NCBI RefSeq assembly: GCF_007846095.1
Contig: NZ_VOEI01000004.1
Location: 124,001 to 188,000 of the forward strand
Direction of reading: 5' to 3'
From: Mucilaginibacter achroorhodeus
Lineage (GTDB): Bacteria; Bacteroidota; Bacteroidia; Sphingobacteriales; Sphingobacteriaceae
DNA length: 64,000 nucleotides
Shown here in pieces: positions 52,953 to 63,477 of the stretch. A program made the translations under genes and the position numbers. Numbering within the stretch: position 1 is the first letter of the stretch; the number at the start of each line of letters is the position of its first letter. Below the pieces are notes generated by a model. That model did no database searches. It was not told the origin of the DNA and saw nothing but the letters and a program-made list of their open reading frames with translations.

Positions 52953-54233
52953 ATGGTTAAATTCAATCGCTTTACACTTGATAATGGCCTGCGCGTTATT
53001 GTCCATGAAGATCATACAACCCCAATGGCGGTGCTTAACATCCTATATGATGTAGGTGCCCGCGACGAAGATGCTGAACGTACCGGTTTCGCCCACCTAT
53101 TTGAGCATTTGATGTTCGGCGGATCTGTAAATATTCCAAATTATGATGGTCCGTTGCAACGCGTAGGGGGCGAGAATAATGCCTTTACCAGCAACGATAT
53201 TACCAACTATTATATCACCCTGCCATCAGCAAACATTGAAACTGCGTTTTGGCTGGAGAGCGACCGTATGCTTAGTCTTGCCTTTAGCGAAAAGAGTCTG
53301 GAGGTGCAGCGCAACGTGGTGATAGAAGAGTTTAAGCAACGTTACCTTAACCAGCCTTACGGCGATGTTTGGTTAAAACTTCGCCCGCTGGTTTATAAAA
53401 CACATGCTTATCGTTGGGCAACTATCGGGCAAACCATTAAACACATTGAGGATGCCAGGATAGAAGATGTAAAGGCATTCTTTAAAAAGCATTACAATCC
53501 GCAGAATGCTATAATGGTTGTAGGTGGAGATGTAACTACTGAGCAGGTAAAAGAATTGGCCGAAAAATGGTTTGGTAATATCCCTGCAGGTGAAAAGTAC
53601 GTACGTAACCTGCCTCAGGAACCTGCACAGCACGAAGCCCGCCGCGAAACTACAACCGGCAAAGTGCCGCTTAATGATATTTACATTGCCTTCCAGATGT
53701 GTAGCCGGGCAGATGCCGCTTATTATCCGGCAGAATTGATCTCGGACATTCTTTCCCGCGGAAATTCGTCGCGCTTATACAAAAGCTTGATAAAAGAGAA
53801 ACAATTATTCAGCGAGGTGCATGCTTACATTACGGGCAGTGTTGATAAAGGCATGTTTGTGTTACAAGGCAAGCCGCTACAAGGTGTAAGTATGGAGGAT
53901 GCGGAAGCCGCGCTTTGGGCCGAACTGGAAAAGATAAAGACAGAAGATGTGCCATTGGATGAGTTGACCAAGGTGCAGAACAAAACCGAATCTACCATGG
54001 TGTTCTCAGAAATGTCTTTATTGGATAAGGCCATGAACCTGGCTTATTACGAGTTGTTAGGCGATGCCAACGAATTTAACTACGAAACCGCTAAGTTTTT
54101 AGCTGTAACGCCATCGCAGATAAAAGAACAGGCGTTAAATATCTTCCGTAAGGAAAACTCATCAACGCTGATCTACCTTGCAGAACAGGGGAACAGCGTA
54201 AACGAACCCGAACTATCCGAAGCCGAAAATTGA
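52953..54233 (+). CDS. M16 family zinc peptidase, active subunit
   Basis: 426 residues. The inverted zinc motif HLFEH (GFAHLFEHLMFGGS, near residue 49-53) with a downstream Glu supports catalysis. Two M16 domains are present. It lacks a signal peptide. It lies 40 bases before a second M16 gene without the motif; pairs like this make one heterodimeric chamber that degrades peptides. Confidence 0.88.
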   Translation: MVKFNRFTLDNGLRVIVHEDHTTPMAVLNILYDVGARDEDAERTGFAHLFEHLMFGGSVNIPNYDGPLQRVGGENNAFTSNDITNYYITLPSANIETAFWLESDRMLSLAFSEKSLEVQRNVVIEEFKQRYLNQPYGDVWLKLRPLVYKTHAYRWATIGQTIKHIEDARIEDVKAFFKKHYNPQNAIMVVGGDVTTEQVKELAEKWFGNIPAGEKYVRNLPQEPAQHEARRETTTGKVPLNDIYIAFQMCSRADAAYYPAELISDILSRGNSSRLYKSLIKEKQLFSEVHAYITGSVDKGMFVLQGKPLQGVSMEDAEAALWAELEKIKTEDVPLDELTKVQNKTESTMVFSEMSLLDKAMNLAYYELLGDANEFNYETAKFLAVTPSQIKEQALNIFRKENSSTLIYLAEQGNSVNEPELSEAEN

Positions 54234-54273
54234 TCTTAAGAGCGGCCCGTAAAGGCTGCATAAATGTTACTAA

Positions 54274-55557
54274 ATGACTGGACTTGACAGAATAACACCG
54301 CCACAATTTAATGGCGTTGAAAATATAAACCTTATTCACCCGGAGCGTAAAGAACTTGATAACGGCGCCAAAATGTTCATCTTCAATTCAGGAGAGCAGG
54401 AACTGGTACGTATCGAGTTTATTTTCAGCAATCTGCGTTTTGATCCAGCTAAGCCGCTTTTGAATGTGGCTGTGAACACCATGCTTAATGATGGCACCAC
54501 TACCATGACTGCTGCACAAATTGCCGATAAGATAGACTTTTACGGCGCGTTCCTGCAGTTTGATTATGGTTCTGATAGTTCACAGGTTACGCTTTACACC
54601 CTTACCAAACATCTTAATGCCACATTACCAGTGGTTAAAGAAGTAATAACCGATTCAATTTTCCCGGAAAAGGAATTGGCTACTTACAAACGTAACCAGC
54701 AACAAAAATTACAGGTAAGCTTGCAGAAGAATGATTTTGTTGCCCGCCGCTTATTCAACCAGGCTATTTTTGGAGATACCATTTACGGTATTGCTGCGCA
54801 GGCAGAGGATTTTCAGTCACTCAACAGGGAGGATATGCTGCAACATTTTAAGCAGATGTATCAGCCAGGTAATTGCACCATCATTATAGCCGGGAAGGCA
54901 GGTGCGGAGGTAATTGCCGCCGTAACCAATACCTTTGAAGACGACTGGAATAATCAAACATCAAAAGGCGACACCACGCAGCCCGAAGTAAAATCGGCAA
55001 GCGAGCATTTTATCTACAAAGAAAAAGCTGACGCTTTGCAATCTGCCATACGGGTAGGTACACCTTTTGTAAAAAAGTCTCACCCTGATTTTGCAGGGTT
55101 ACAAGTATTGAATACAGTTTTAGGGGGATATTTTGGATCACGGTTGATGAGCAATATCCGAGAGGATAAGGGCTACACTTACGGTATCGGATCAGGGATG
55201 GCATCGTTTAAAAATGCCGGTTCATTCTTCATTGCCTCCGAGGTTGGGGCAGATGTTTGCAAAGCTGCGCTAACAGAAGTAGAGAAGGAGATCAATCTTT
55301 TAAAAACAGAGGTGATCCCGGACGAAGAACTTTCGCTTGTCCGCAACTTTATGCTGGGTTCGCTATTAGGCAGCCTGGAGAACGTAATGTCCCATGCTGA
55401 TAAGTTCAAGAACATTTATTTTTCTGGCCTGGATTACGATTACTATGACCGCTACGCTGAAACTGTAAAGAATATAACCGCCGCCGAGTTAAAAGCTTTG
55501 GCTAACAAGTACTACGATTTTGAAAACTTTTATAAAGTTGTGGTAGGCAAATATTAG
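54274..55557 (+). CDS. M16 family peptidase homologue, non-catalytic subunit
   Basis: 427 residues with the M16 fold (RIEFIFSNLRFDPAKPLLNVAVNTMLNDGTTTMTAAQIADKID) but no HxxEH where the zinc site should be. The C-terminal half keeps the conserved substrate-binding R/Y region (NIREDKGYTYGIGSG). It is the expected partner of the active subunit encoded upstream. Confidence 0.85.
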   Translation: MTGLDRITPPQFNGVENINLIHPERKELDNGAKMFIFNSGEQELVRIEFIFSNLRFDPAKPLLNVAVNTMLNDGTTTMTAAQIADKIDFYGAFLQFDYGSDSSQVTLYTLTKHLNATLPVVKEVITDSIFPEKELATYKRNQQQKLQVSLQKNDFVARRLFNQAIFGDTIYGIAAQAEDFQSLNREDMLQHFKQMYQPGNCTIIIAGKAGAEVIAAVTNTFEDDWNNQTSKGDTTQPEVKSASEHFIYKEKADALQSAIRVGTPFVKKSHPDFAGLQVLNTVLGGYFGSRLMSNIREDKGYTYGIGSGMASFKNAGSFFIASEVGADVCKAALTEVEKEINLLKTEVIPDEELSLVRNFMLGSLLGSLENVMSHADKFKNIYFSGLDYDYYDRYAETVKNITAAELKALANKYYDFENFYKVVVGKY

Positions 55558-55564
55558 GAGCTAC

Positions 55565-55676
55565 GCAGATTTTAGATGTGCAGGTGTGCAAATGAATGTC
55601 ATAGACGTTTAATTTTCCACCAACAATCTGCACATTTGAAATCTGCACATCAAATCTATTTGCATATTTGCACCCT
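55565..55676. repeat. Intergenic imperfect palindrome, TGTGCA/TGCACA words
   Basis: Words such as GCAGAT, GTGCAG and TGTGCAAATG (55565-55594) recur in reverse as CATTTG, AATCTGCAC and TATTTGCACCC (55633-55676). No gene. The right end overlaps the guaB promoter. Confidence 0.5.
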
Positions 55677-55690
55677 TGAACGTATCTTTG
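55659..55690 (+). promoter_or_regulatory. guaB promoter, canonical Bacteroidota type
   Basis: TTTG at 55659-55662, 20 bases, TATCTTTG at 55683-55690: an exact match to TTTG-N19-21-TAnnTTTG. The ATG of guaB is 35 bases downstream. Confidence 0.65.
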
Positions 55691-55716
55691 CCCGGCAAAT
55701 AATAACTCCAATATAA

Positions 55717-57198
<1,482 letters not shown>

Positions 57199-57209
57199 GG
57201 TATTAGAGG

Positions 57210-57304
57210 TTGGAGATTAGAGATTAGATTTGTGAAATTCTAAACTCTGATCTCCAAATTCTAAATACAAAAGCCCTAATCTCCAATTAACTAATCTCTA
57301 ATCA
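57210..57304. repeat. Intergenic palindrome built from GATTAGAGATTAG words
   Basis: TTGGAGATTAGAGATTAG at 57210-57227 is mirrored by CTAATCTCCAA at 57276-57286 and CTAATCTCTAA at 57291-57301. It fills the gap between guaB and the next gene. Confidence 0.55.
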
Positions 57305-57309
57305 ACTAA

Positions 57310-57894
57310 ATGCATAGCATTACTATTTTCTGCGGTGCCAATTACAACGGCGATCCTCAACTTAAGCAAGCTATAGAAACCCTGGCTGACGTTTTTGTAG
57401 CAAAGAACATCAAATTGGTTTATGGTGGCGGCAAAGTAGGGGTAATGGGCTTAATTGCTGATGCGATGCTTAGCAGAGGTGGTGAAGTGATTGGTGTTAT
57501 CCCGCAGTTTTTGATGGATAAGGAAGTCGGGCATATGGGAATCACAGAACTGCATGTGGTTGATAATATGCATCAGCGAAAGCAGATGATGAATGATCTT
57601 TGCGACGGCATCATCATGCTGCCGGGAGGTTTTGGTACGCTCGAAGAATTTTTTGAAGTGCTTACCTGGCTGCAGCTGGGCTTACACAACAACCCGGTAG
57701 GGGTGCTTAACATTAGCGGTTTCTACGACAATCTGCTGAAGCAAATGGATGTGATGGTTGAGCAGCGGTTTTTGAAACCGGCCAACCGCAAACTGGTACT
57801 TACGTCTGCCGACCCTGTAGAACTGGTAAGCCTTATGGAAAATATCGAACTCAAACCCGATGAGGTTTGGTTTAAAGATAAAGATCTGACGTAG
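57310..57894 (+). CDS. LOG family protein (TIGR00730, cytokinin riboside monophosphate phosphoribohydrolase-like)
   Basis: 194 residues with the family motif PGGFGTLEEFFE and a nucleotide-binding VYGGGKVGVMG. LOG enzymes split nucleoside monophosphates at the N-glycosidic bond. In bacteria the substrate is often unclear. Rossmann fold, cytosolic. Confidence 0.88.
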   Translation: MHSITIFCGANYNGDPQLKQAIETLADVFVAKNIKLVYGGGKVGVMGLIADAMLSRGGEVIGVIPQFLMDKEVGHMGITELHVVDNMHQRKQMMNDLCDGIIMLPGGFGTLEEFFEVLTWLQLGLHNNPVGVLNISGFYDNLLKQMDVMVEQRFLKPANRKLVLTSADPVELVSLMENIELKPDEVWFKDKDLT

Positions 57895-57906
57895 ATGAAC
57901 TTTGGA

Positions 57907-57940
57907 TTACTGAATTATAGATGATTCGATAATTCAGTAA
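57907..57940. repeat. Perfect 12-bp inverted repeat between convergent genes
   Basis: TTACTGAATTAT (57907-57918) pairs with ATAATTCAGTAA (57929-57940) around ten bases. Another member of the palindrome class in this region. Confidence 0.6.
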
Positions 57941-57956
57941 TTAAATAACTCAACAA

Positions 57957-58559
57957 TTAAATACTTGCTGGTCTAACATACATTCTTATTCTATGAGTGG
58001 GGCTGATGGTTACAATGCCGCTGGTTACTTCTTTGTTAGATAATACGATATACATCTCTACCTCAGTTCCGTTTTTGGTAAAAACATCTTTCCTTTTAAA
58101 CTTTCCTGCTTCAATTAACGAGGTGTCATCAAGTGAGCCTGTGGTTTGTGGCTTGCCATAAGTGTCGCCCACTTGCTTAAGCAGCTCTTTGTATTTGGTA
58201 ATGTAGTTATTGAGCACAGATATAGGCTGCGTAGTTGAATGATGATCGGATGTGAAATTGCTGTCATCCCACTCATACATTACGTTATTGATGGTCGAAT
58301 CTTTCGCGTTAGGGAAATAGTAAACCCATAAATTAGGCACCGTAGCTTCCTGGCGCTCAAACACTACAGGATCTGCAATACCCGGCGGGTTCATATAAGT
58401 AGATGATGGCGTAACAAGTTTACTGTTAGATGCTATTTCGCGGTTGCGTATCTCGCTTATATGTTTGTCTTTAAAATCGAAAATAAGTTGTGCAACTGCA
58501 GTTTCGCAGCAAATAGCTATAAATAAAAGTATGGCAACAGCCTTTCTTAAATACTTCAT
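57957..58559 (-). CDS. Secreted hypothetical protein
   Basis: 200 residues with a signal peptide ending ETAVAQ. The mature protein alternates charged and hydrophobic stretches and has no motif known to me (YYFPNAKDSTINNVMYEWDDSNF). Divergent from the dipeptidase. Probably periplasmic. Confidence 0.6.
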   Translation of the reverse strand: MKYLRKAVAILLFIAICCETAVAQLIFDFKDKHISEIRNREIASNSKLVTPSSTYMNPPGIADPVVFERQEATVPNLWVYYFPNAKDSTINNVMYEWDDSNFTSDHHSTTQPISVLNNYITKYKELLKQVGDTYGKPQTTGSLDDTSLIEAGKFKRKDVFTKNGTEVEMYIVLSNKEVTSGIVTISPTHRIRMYVRPASI

Positions 58560-58657
58560 AATAAAATAGGTACAGAGCGAAATTGGAGCCGCCCTAATTG
58601 GTTATTGCTAAAGTAAGTAAATTAGCCGAATTAACTGCCAATTGTTTAACTTACACT

Positions 58658-59833
58658 ATGAAATACTACCTTTTGGTTGTGATATTGTTTTCACAGATCA
58701 GCGTTTTCGCACAAAATTCAAATCAGTTACATCAAAAAGCAAATCTTATTGATACCCATAATGATGCTATATCAAATGAACTGATAACAGGAGTTGATCT
58801 GGGCAAACTGCAGCCCAACGGCAACTTTGACCTGGTTCGTGCTAAGCGTGGCGGCTTAAGGGGTCAGGTATTCTCTATATGGTGCGGCGACCAGTACGGC
58901 AACGGTACAGCTTTTAGGTTTGCTAACAGGGAGATAGATTCGCTCGACGCTTTAATTAAACGCTATCCCGCCAAGATAAAACTGGTGCGCACAGCTGCTG
59001 ATCTGCAACAGACCGTACGGCAAGGTAAGCTTGCAGCGATGATAGGCGTGGAGGGTGGTCACATGATAGAAGACAGGCTGGATTATATCGATAGCCTTGC
59101 AAAGCGTGGCATGATCTATCTGACCCTTACCTGGAATAACAGCACCTCATGGGCTACATCTGCCCGGGATGAAGTGTTGCACGGCGACACTTTGAAACAT
59201 AAGGGACTTACCGATTTTGGCAAGCAGGTAGTGAAAAAGCTGAACAAGCTTGGCGTAATGATAGACCTTTCTCATCCTGGTGAGCAAACATTTAATGATG
59301 TAATGTCCCTTACAACAAAACCCGTTATTGCATCGCATAGCTGCGCTTACGCACTGGCTCCCCATCGTCGTAATTTAAAGGACTACCAATTAAAGGCAAT
59401 AGCCAAAAATGGTGGTGTTGTCTTTATCAATTTTTATAGCGGCTTTTTAGATAGCACTTACGATGCCAGGCACGAGCTTTACCTGGCAAAGCATAAACCG
59501 CAACTGGATTCGCTTATAAAAATTTATAACGATTATGACCTTGCCAGCATTCGCTTAAATGCTATCAATAAAGCAGAGGCCGATCAGCTTAGGCCGCCTT
59601 TGAGCCTGCTTATTAAACACATCGATTACATGGTGAAGTTAATCGGTGCGGACCATGTTGGCATAGGATCTGATTTTGATGGTGCAGAGTCTTATCCGTT
59701 AGGGTTAGACAGTGTTACCGATTACCCGAAGCTTACTGCAGAGTTGATCAAACTTGGTTATAGCAAACAGGATGTAGATCAGATATTAGGAGGTAATTTC
59801 ATTAGGGTACTAAAAGCAAATAAGGGTAGCTAA
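58658..59833 (+). CDS. Membrane dipeptidase, peptidase family M19
   Basis: 391 residues from ATG 58658, where a signal peptide starts (KYYLLVVILFSQISVFAQ). A longer open frame upstream is not used. Zinc ligands appear as His/Asp in LIDTHNDAI, Glu in GVEGGHMI, and His residues in LSHPGEQTF and ASHSCAYAL. Renal-dipeptidase-like enzymes cut dipeptides, including some D-residues. Periplasmic. Confidence 0.88.
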   Translation: MKYYLLVVILFSQISVFAQNSNQLHQKANLIDTHNDAISNELITGVDLGKLQPNGNFDLVRAKRGGLRGQVFSIWCGDQYGNGTAFRFANREIDSLDALIKRYPAKIKLVRTAADLQQTVRQGKLAAMIGVEGGHMIEDRLDYIDSLAKRGMIYLTLTWNNSTSWATSARDEVLHGDTLKHKGLTDFGKQVVKKLNKLGVMIDLSHPGEQTFNDVMSLTTKPVIASHSCAYALAPHRRNLKDYQLKAIAKNGGVVFINFYSGFLDSTYDARHELYLAKHKPQLDSLIKIYNDYDLASIRLNAINKAEADQLRPPLSLLIKHIDYMVKLIGADHVGIGSDFDGAESYPLGLDSVTDYPKLTAELIKLGYSKQDVDQILGGNFIRVLKANKGS

Positions 59834-59935
59834 AGCATTATCAACAACCACCGTTTAACGTTAATAAGTTTTACGGCGTACTGACTGTGCTTTTTTTAGT
59901 TTTTGTTAACTTCGCATCTCAATACAAAGAAATAA

Positions 59936-60892
59936 ATGTCACAAGATACTGAACACGTAAAATGTTTGATCATTGGCTCGGGCCCTGCTGGGTACACTGC
60001 AGCTATTTATGCATCGCGCGCCGATCTTAAGCCGGTAATGTATACCGGTATGCTGGCTGGCGGGCAGCTTACCCAAACCACCGAGGTAGAAAACTTCCCG
60101 GGCTATCCCGATGGCGTTTTAGGCCCGGAGATGATGGAAGATTTCCGTAAGCAGGCTGAGCGCTTGGGTACTGACATCCGCTTCGGGTACGTTAGCGCTG
60201 TTGATTTTTCATCTTTACCACACAAGGTTACTGTTGATGAAAGCAAAACCATTTTAGCTGATACGGTTATTATTTCTACCGGTGCATCTGCAAAATGGTT
60301 GGGTTTGGAGTCTGAGCAAAAATACAGTGGCTTTGGTGTTTCGGCTTGCGCGGTGTGCGATGGTTTTTTCTTTAAAGGGCAGGACGTAGCCATAGTTGGC
60401 GCGGGAGACACTGCGGCAGAGGAAGCTACTTACCTGGCTAAAATGTGCCGCAAGGTTTACATGATCGTTCGTCGCGAAGAGTTTCGTGCATCAAAAGCGA
60501 TGGTTCACCGCGTGTTGAATACGCCGAATGTAGAAGTACTTTACAATACCGAGACCATTGAGATAATGGGAGATGGAACCGCAGTAAACGCAGTTAAAGT
60601 TTGCAATAACCAAACACAGCAAGAAACCATTTTGGATGTTACCGGCTTTTTTGTGGCTATCGGTCATAAACCTAATACAGATATTTTCCGCGGAACTATC
60701 AATATGGATGAGACCGGTTACATCATAACCCGTCCCGGCTCAACAGAAACAAATATTGAGGGCGTATTTTGCTGTGGCGATGCACAGGATCATATCTATC
60801 GCCAGGCAGTAACTGCCGCAGGTACAGGTTGTATGGCCGCCATTGATGCAGAGCGTTACCTGGCTGCTAAAGAGCATGTTGTAACGGCGTAG
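59936..60892 (+). CDS. trxB: Thioredoxin reductase
   Basis: 318 residues. FAD motif GSGPAGYTAAIYA, redox CxxC in SACAVCDGFFF, NADPH motif GAGDTAAEEA, and the C-terminal FAD motif GVFCCGDAQD. It passes electrons from NADPH to thioredoxin. A strong terminator lies about 130 bases downstream. Confidence 0.93.
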   Translation: MSQDTEHVKCLIIGSGPAGYTAAIYASRADLKPVMYTGMLAGGQLTQTTEVENFPGYPDGVLGPEMMEDFRKQAERLGTDIRFGYVSAVDFSSLPHKVTVDESKTILADTVIISTGASAKWLGLESEQKYSGFGVSACAVCDGFFFKGQDVAIVGAGDTAAEEATYLAKMCRKVYMIVRREEFRASKAMVHRVLNTPNVEVLYNTETIEIMGDGTAVNAVKVCNNQTQQETILDVTGFFVAIGHKPNTDIFRGTINMDETGYIITRPGSTETNIEGVFCCGDAQDHIYRQAVTAAGTGCMAAIDAERYLAAKEHVVTA

Positions 60893-60897
60893 TTAGT

Positions 60898-60966
60898 GAT
60901 TAGAGATTGGTGATCAGAGATTAGGTTGGAAAAAAAATCTAAATACTAATCTCTAAATCCTAAATA
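60898..60966. repeat. Intergenic palindrome, same words as 57210-57304
   Basis: GATTAGAGATTGG and GATCAGAGATTAGG face CTAATCTCTAAATCC. The word GATTAGAGATT is shared with the repeat after guaB. Confidence 0.5.
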
Positions 60967-61021
60967 GGCAGGGAATTAACCACTAAACACCAAACTCTGA
61001 TTTCTCTTCCTAAAAAACTTT

Positions 61022-61058
61022 AAAAAGGCTGGTTCTTAATAACGAACCGGCTTTTTTG
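61022..61058 (+). terminator. Rho-independent terminator after trxB
   Basis: AAAAAGGCTGGTTC faces GAACCGGCTTTTTT with two G-T pairs and an eight-base loop, followed by T. Confidence 0.8.
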
Positions 61059-61150
61059 TTTCTATTCAGGTAATTTTTGTGTGATATTGACGCATTATTT
61101 TCAAATAATGTTAAATTCACAGCTCATTTATTCACCTGAAGTAATACATC

Positions 61151-63466
61151 ATGCATAAAAAGCTAACTGCTTTATTGTTCTCCTGCCTCTTGATATCGTC
61201 TGTTAAAGTTAACGCCCAGGATACCGATCCTTATGCGGGTATCATCCCGGCACCGGTATCTGTCAAAAAAGCTCCTGGTGAGTTTGTTCTTAGTCAGGAA
61301 ACTATGATACAGGCAGATACTCCTGACAATAAAGCAGTTCAGTTTTTTTCAAAATACATGGCCGATAACATGGCCTACAACAAGCAGGCGGCCGCGCGAA
61401 ACGCACGTGTAAGCACTACAAGTATTGTTTTTACTGCGGCAGGTACAGAGAATTTGCCCGCTGAAGGTTACCGCTTAACCATTACACCAAACCAGGTTAC
61501 TGTTGCAGGTAAAGGTGCAGGCCTTTTTTATGGTGTGCAAACGCTTATTCAATTGATGCCGCTTGAACATGGCGGAACTGCCAAACTACCTGCTGTAACC
61601 ATTGAAGATTATCCCCGTTTTGGCTACCGTGGAATGATGTTAGATGTGTGCCGCCACTTTTTTAATGTGGAGTTTGTGAAGCGTTACATCGATCTGATGG
61701 CGGCTTATAAACTCAATCGTTTCCACTGGCATTTAACAGACGACCAGGGATGGCGTATCGAGATCAAAAAATATCCGAGGCTAACATCAGTAGGAAGCTT
61801 TAGGAAAGAAAGCGTGATAGGTAATTACAAAGACCGCCAGCCGCTGCAGTATGATGGCGTGCCGGTATCAGGTTATTATACGCAGGATCAGATCCGTGAT
61901 GTGGTAAAATATGCAGCCGACCGTTATATTACAGTGGTGCCTGAGATTGAAATGCCCGGCCATGCCCTGGCAGCGCTTGCCGCTTACCCGGAACTAAGCT
62001 GTAACCCAAATTTGAAATATGAGGTGAGTGGTAAATGGGGCGTGTTTAATAATATCTTTTGTCCGTCAGAAAAAACGTTTGGCTTTTTACAGGATGTGTT
62101 GACCGAGGTGATGGAACTGTTCCCGAGCAAATATATCCACATTGGTGGCGACGAAGCACCGAAAGAAGTTTGGAAGCAATCTAAATTTTGCCAGGACCTT
62201 ATCAAACGCCTCAACCTGAAAAACGAACATGGTCTGCAAAGCTACTTTGTGCAGCGTATGGAAAAGTTTGTAAACAGTAAAGGCCGCAGCATCATTGGTT
62301 GGGACGAGATATTGGAAGGCGGCTTAGCGCCTAACGCAACCGTAATGAGTTGGAGAGGCGAGGAGGGTGGTATTGAGGCTGCCAAACAAAACCACGATGT
62401 GATCATGACGCCGAGCAGTCAGGGTTTATATTTCGACCATACTCAGGGTAAACTTAACCAGGAGCCGGTTGGCATTGGTGGCAACGCACCTATTCAGAAA
62501 ACTTATGCTTATAACCCGACGCCGGCAGCACTAACGCCTGACCAGCAAAAGTATATCAAAGGCGTGCAAGCCAACTTATGGACGGAGTATATTACAACCG
62601 AAAATAAGGTGGAATATATGGTGCTGCCGCGCATGTTGGCACTGTCTGAAGTTGCCTGGAGCCCGTTGGCTAATAAAAACTTTAAGGACTTCTACGAAAC
62701 CCGCCTGCCCGATCATTTGGCATGGTTCGACAAGAATGGCTATAACTTCCGTGTACCACCGGCCATCGGCGCGGCTGATACGGTAATGATAGCGCCAACT
62801 ATGACTGTGAATCTTAAATCGCCGGTTAAGGGTGCCAAAATTTATTACACCATTGACGGTTACACACCCCGCGAAACGGAATTACTTTACACCGGCCCGA
62901 TAACATATCAGGTGCCGTTGAACGAATATCGCGATCTGAAAACTATTGTGGTAACTCCGGCTGGCCGCCGTAGCAGCATTACTGCCGCCAAGGTATTTAA
63001 CAAGCGCCCGCTTCCACCTGTTGCTTACAACGGCAATACGCCTGGTATGAAATATCAGGTATCTGAAGGTACTTATATCAATACCACCCAGATAAACCCG
63101 GCGGCTGTAATTGATACCGGTGTAGCAAAAAGCTTTAGCACCGCACTAAGTGCCTTCAAAAAATCGTTTGACAAGTATGGCGTAATATTTACCGGTTACC
63201 TGCGAACAGATGTTGATGGCGTTTACAGTTTTTCAACAGCATCATCAAACGGTTCGATATTGATGGTAGATGAGATACCTATTGTTGATAATGATGGTCG
63301 CACAGGTTTAATTGAGCAGCAGGGTGCTATTCCGTTGCAGAGAGGTTACCACAAAATCACTATTAAGTATGTGGATGCCAATACATCGGGCAGTGGCTTA
63401 CGTGTTTACATGACCATACCCGGTAAGCCTAAAGGTGAAATTTCGCCGGATATGATGTATAATTAA
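61151..63466 (+). CDS. Beta-N-acetylhexosaminidase, GH20, with PA14-like C-terminus
   Basis: 771 residues. Signal peptide ends VNAQ. A GH20b N-terminal domain leads to the catalytic barrel (YRGMMLDVCRHFF; FHWHLTDDQGWRIEIKKYP) with the catalytic Asp-Glu pair in HIGGDEAPKEVW. A chitobiase/Fn3-like segment (VNLKSPVKGAKIYYTIDGYTPRETE) and a PA14-like beta barrel (GYLRTDVDGVYSFSTASSNGS) follow. It removes terminal GlcNAc or GalNAc from glycans, outside the inner membrane. A PliI-like lipoprotein gene begins 11 bases later. Confidence 0.92.
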   Translation: MHKKLTALLFSCLLISSVKVNAQDTDPYAGIIPAPVSVKKAPGEFVLSQETMIQADTPDNKAVQFFSKYMADNMAYNKQAAARNARVSTTSIVFTAAGTENLPAEGYRLTITPNQVTVAGKGAGLFYGVQTLIQLMPLEHGGTAKLPAVTIEDYPRFGYRGMMLDVCRHFFNVEFVKRYIDLMAAYKLNRFHWHLTDDQGWRIEIKKYPRLTSVGSFRKESVIGNYKDRQPLQYDGVPVSGYYTQDQIRDVVKYAADRYITVVPEIEMPGHALAALAAYPELSCNPNLKYEVSGKWGVFNNIFCPSEKTFGFLQDVLTEVMELFPSKYIHIGGDEAPKEVWKQSKFCQDLIKRLNLKNEHGLQSYFVQRMEKFVNSKGRSIIGWDEILEGGLAPNATVMSWRGEEGGIEAAKQNHDVIMTPSSQGLYFDHTQGKLNQEPVGIGGNAPIQKTYAYNPTPAALTPDQQKYIKGVQANLWTEYITTENKVEYMVLPRMLALSEVAWSPLANKNFKDFYETRLPDHLAWFDKNGYNFRVPPAIGAADTVMIAPTMTVNLKSPVKGAKIYYTIDGYTPRETELLYTGPITYQVPLNEYRDLKTIVVTPAGRRSSITAAKVFNKRPLPPVAYNGNTPGMKYQVSEGTYINTTQINPAAVIDTGVAKSFSTALSAFKKSFDKYGVIFTGYLRTDVDGVYSFSTASSNGSILMVDEIPIVDNDGRTGLIEQQGAIPLQRGYHKITIKYVDANTSGSGLRVYMTIPGKPKGEISPDMMYN

Positions 63467-63477
63467 TAGCCGAAATA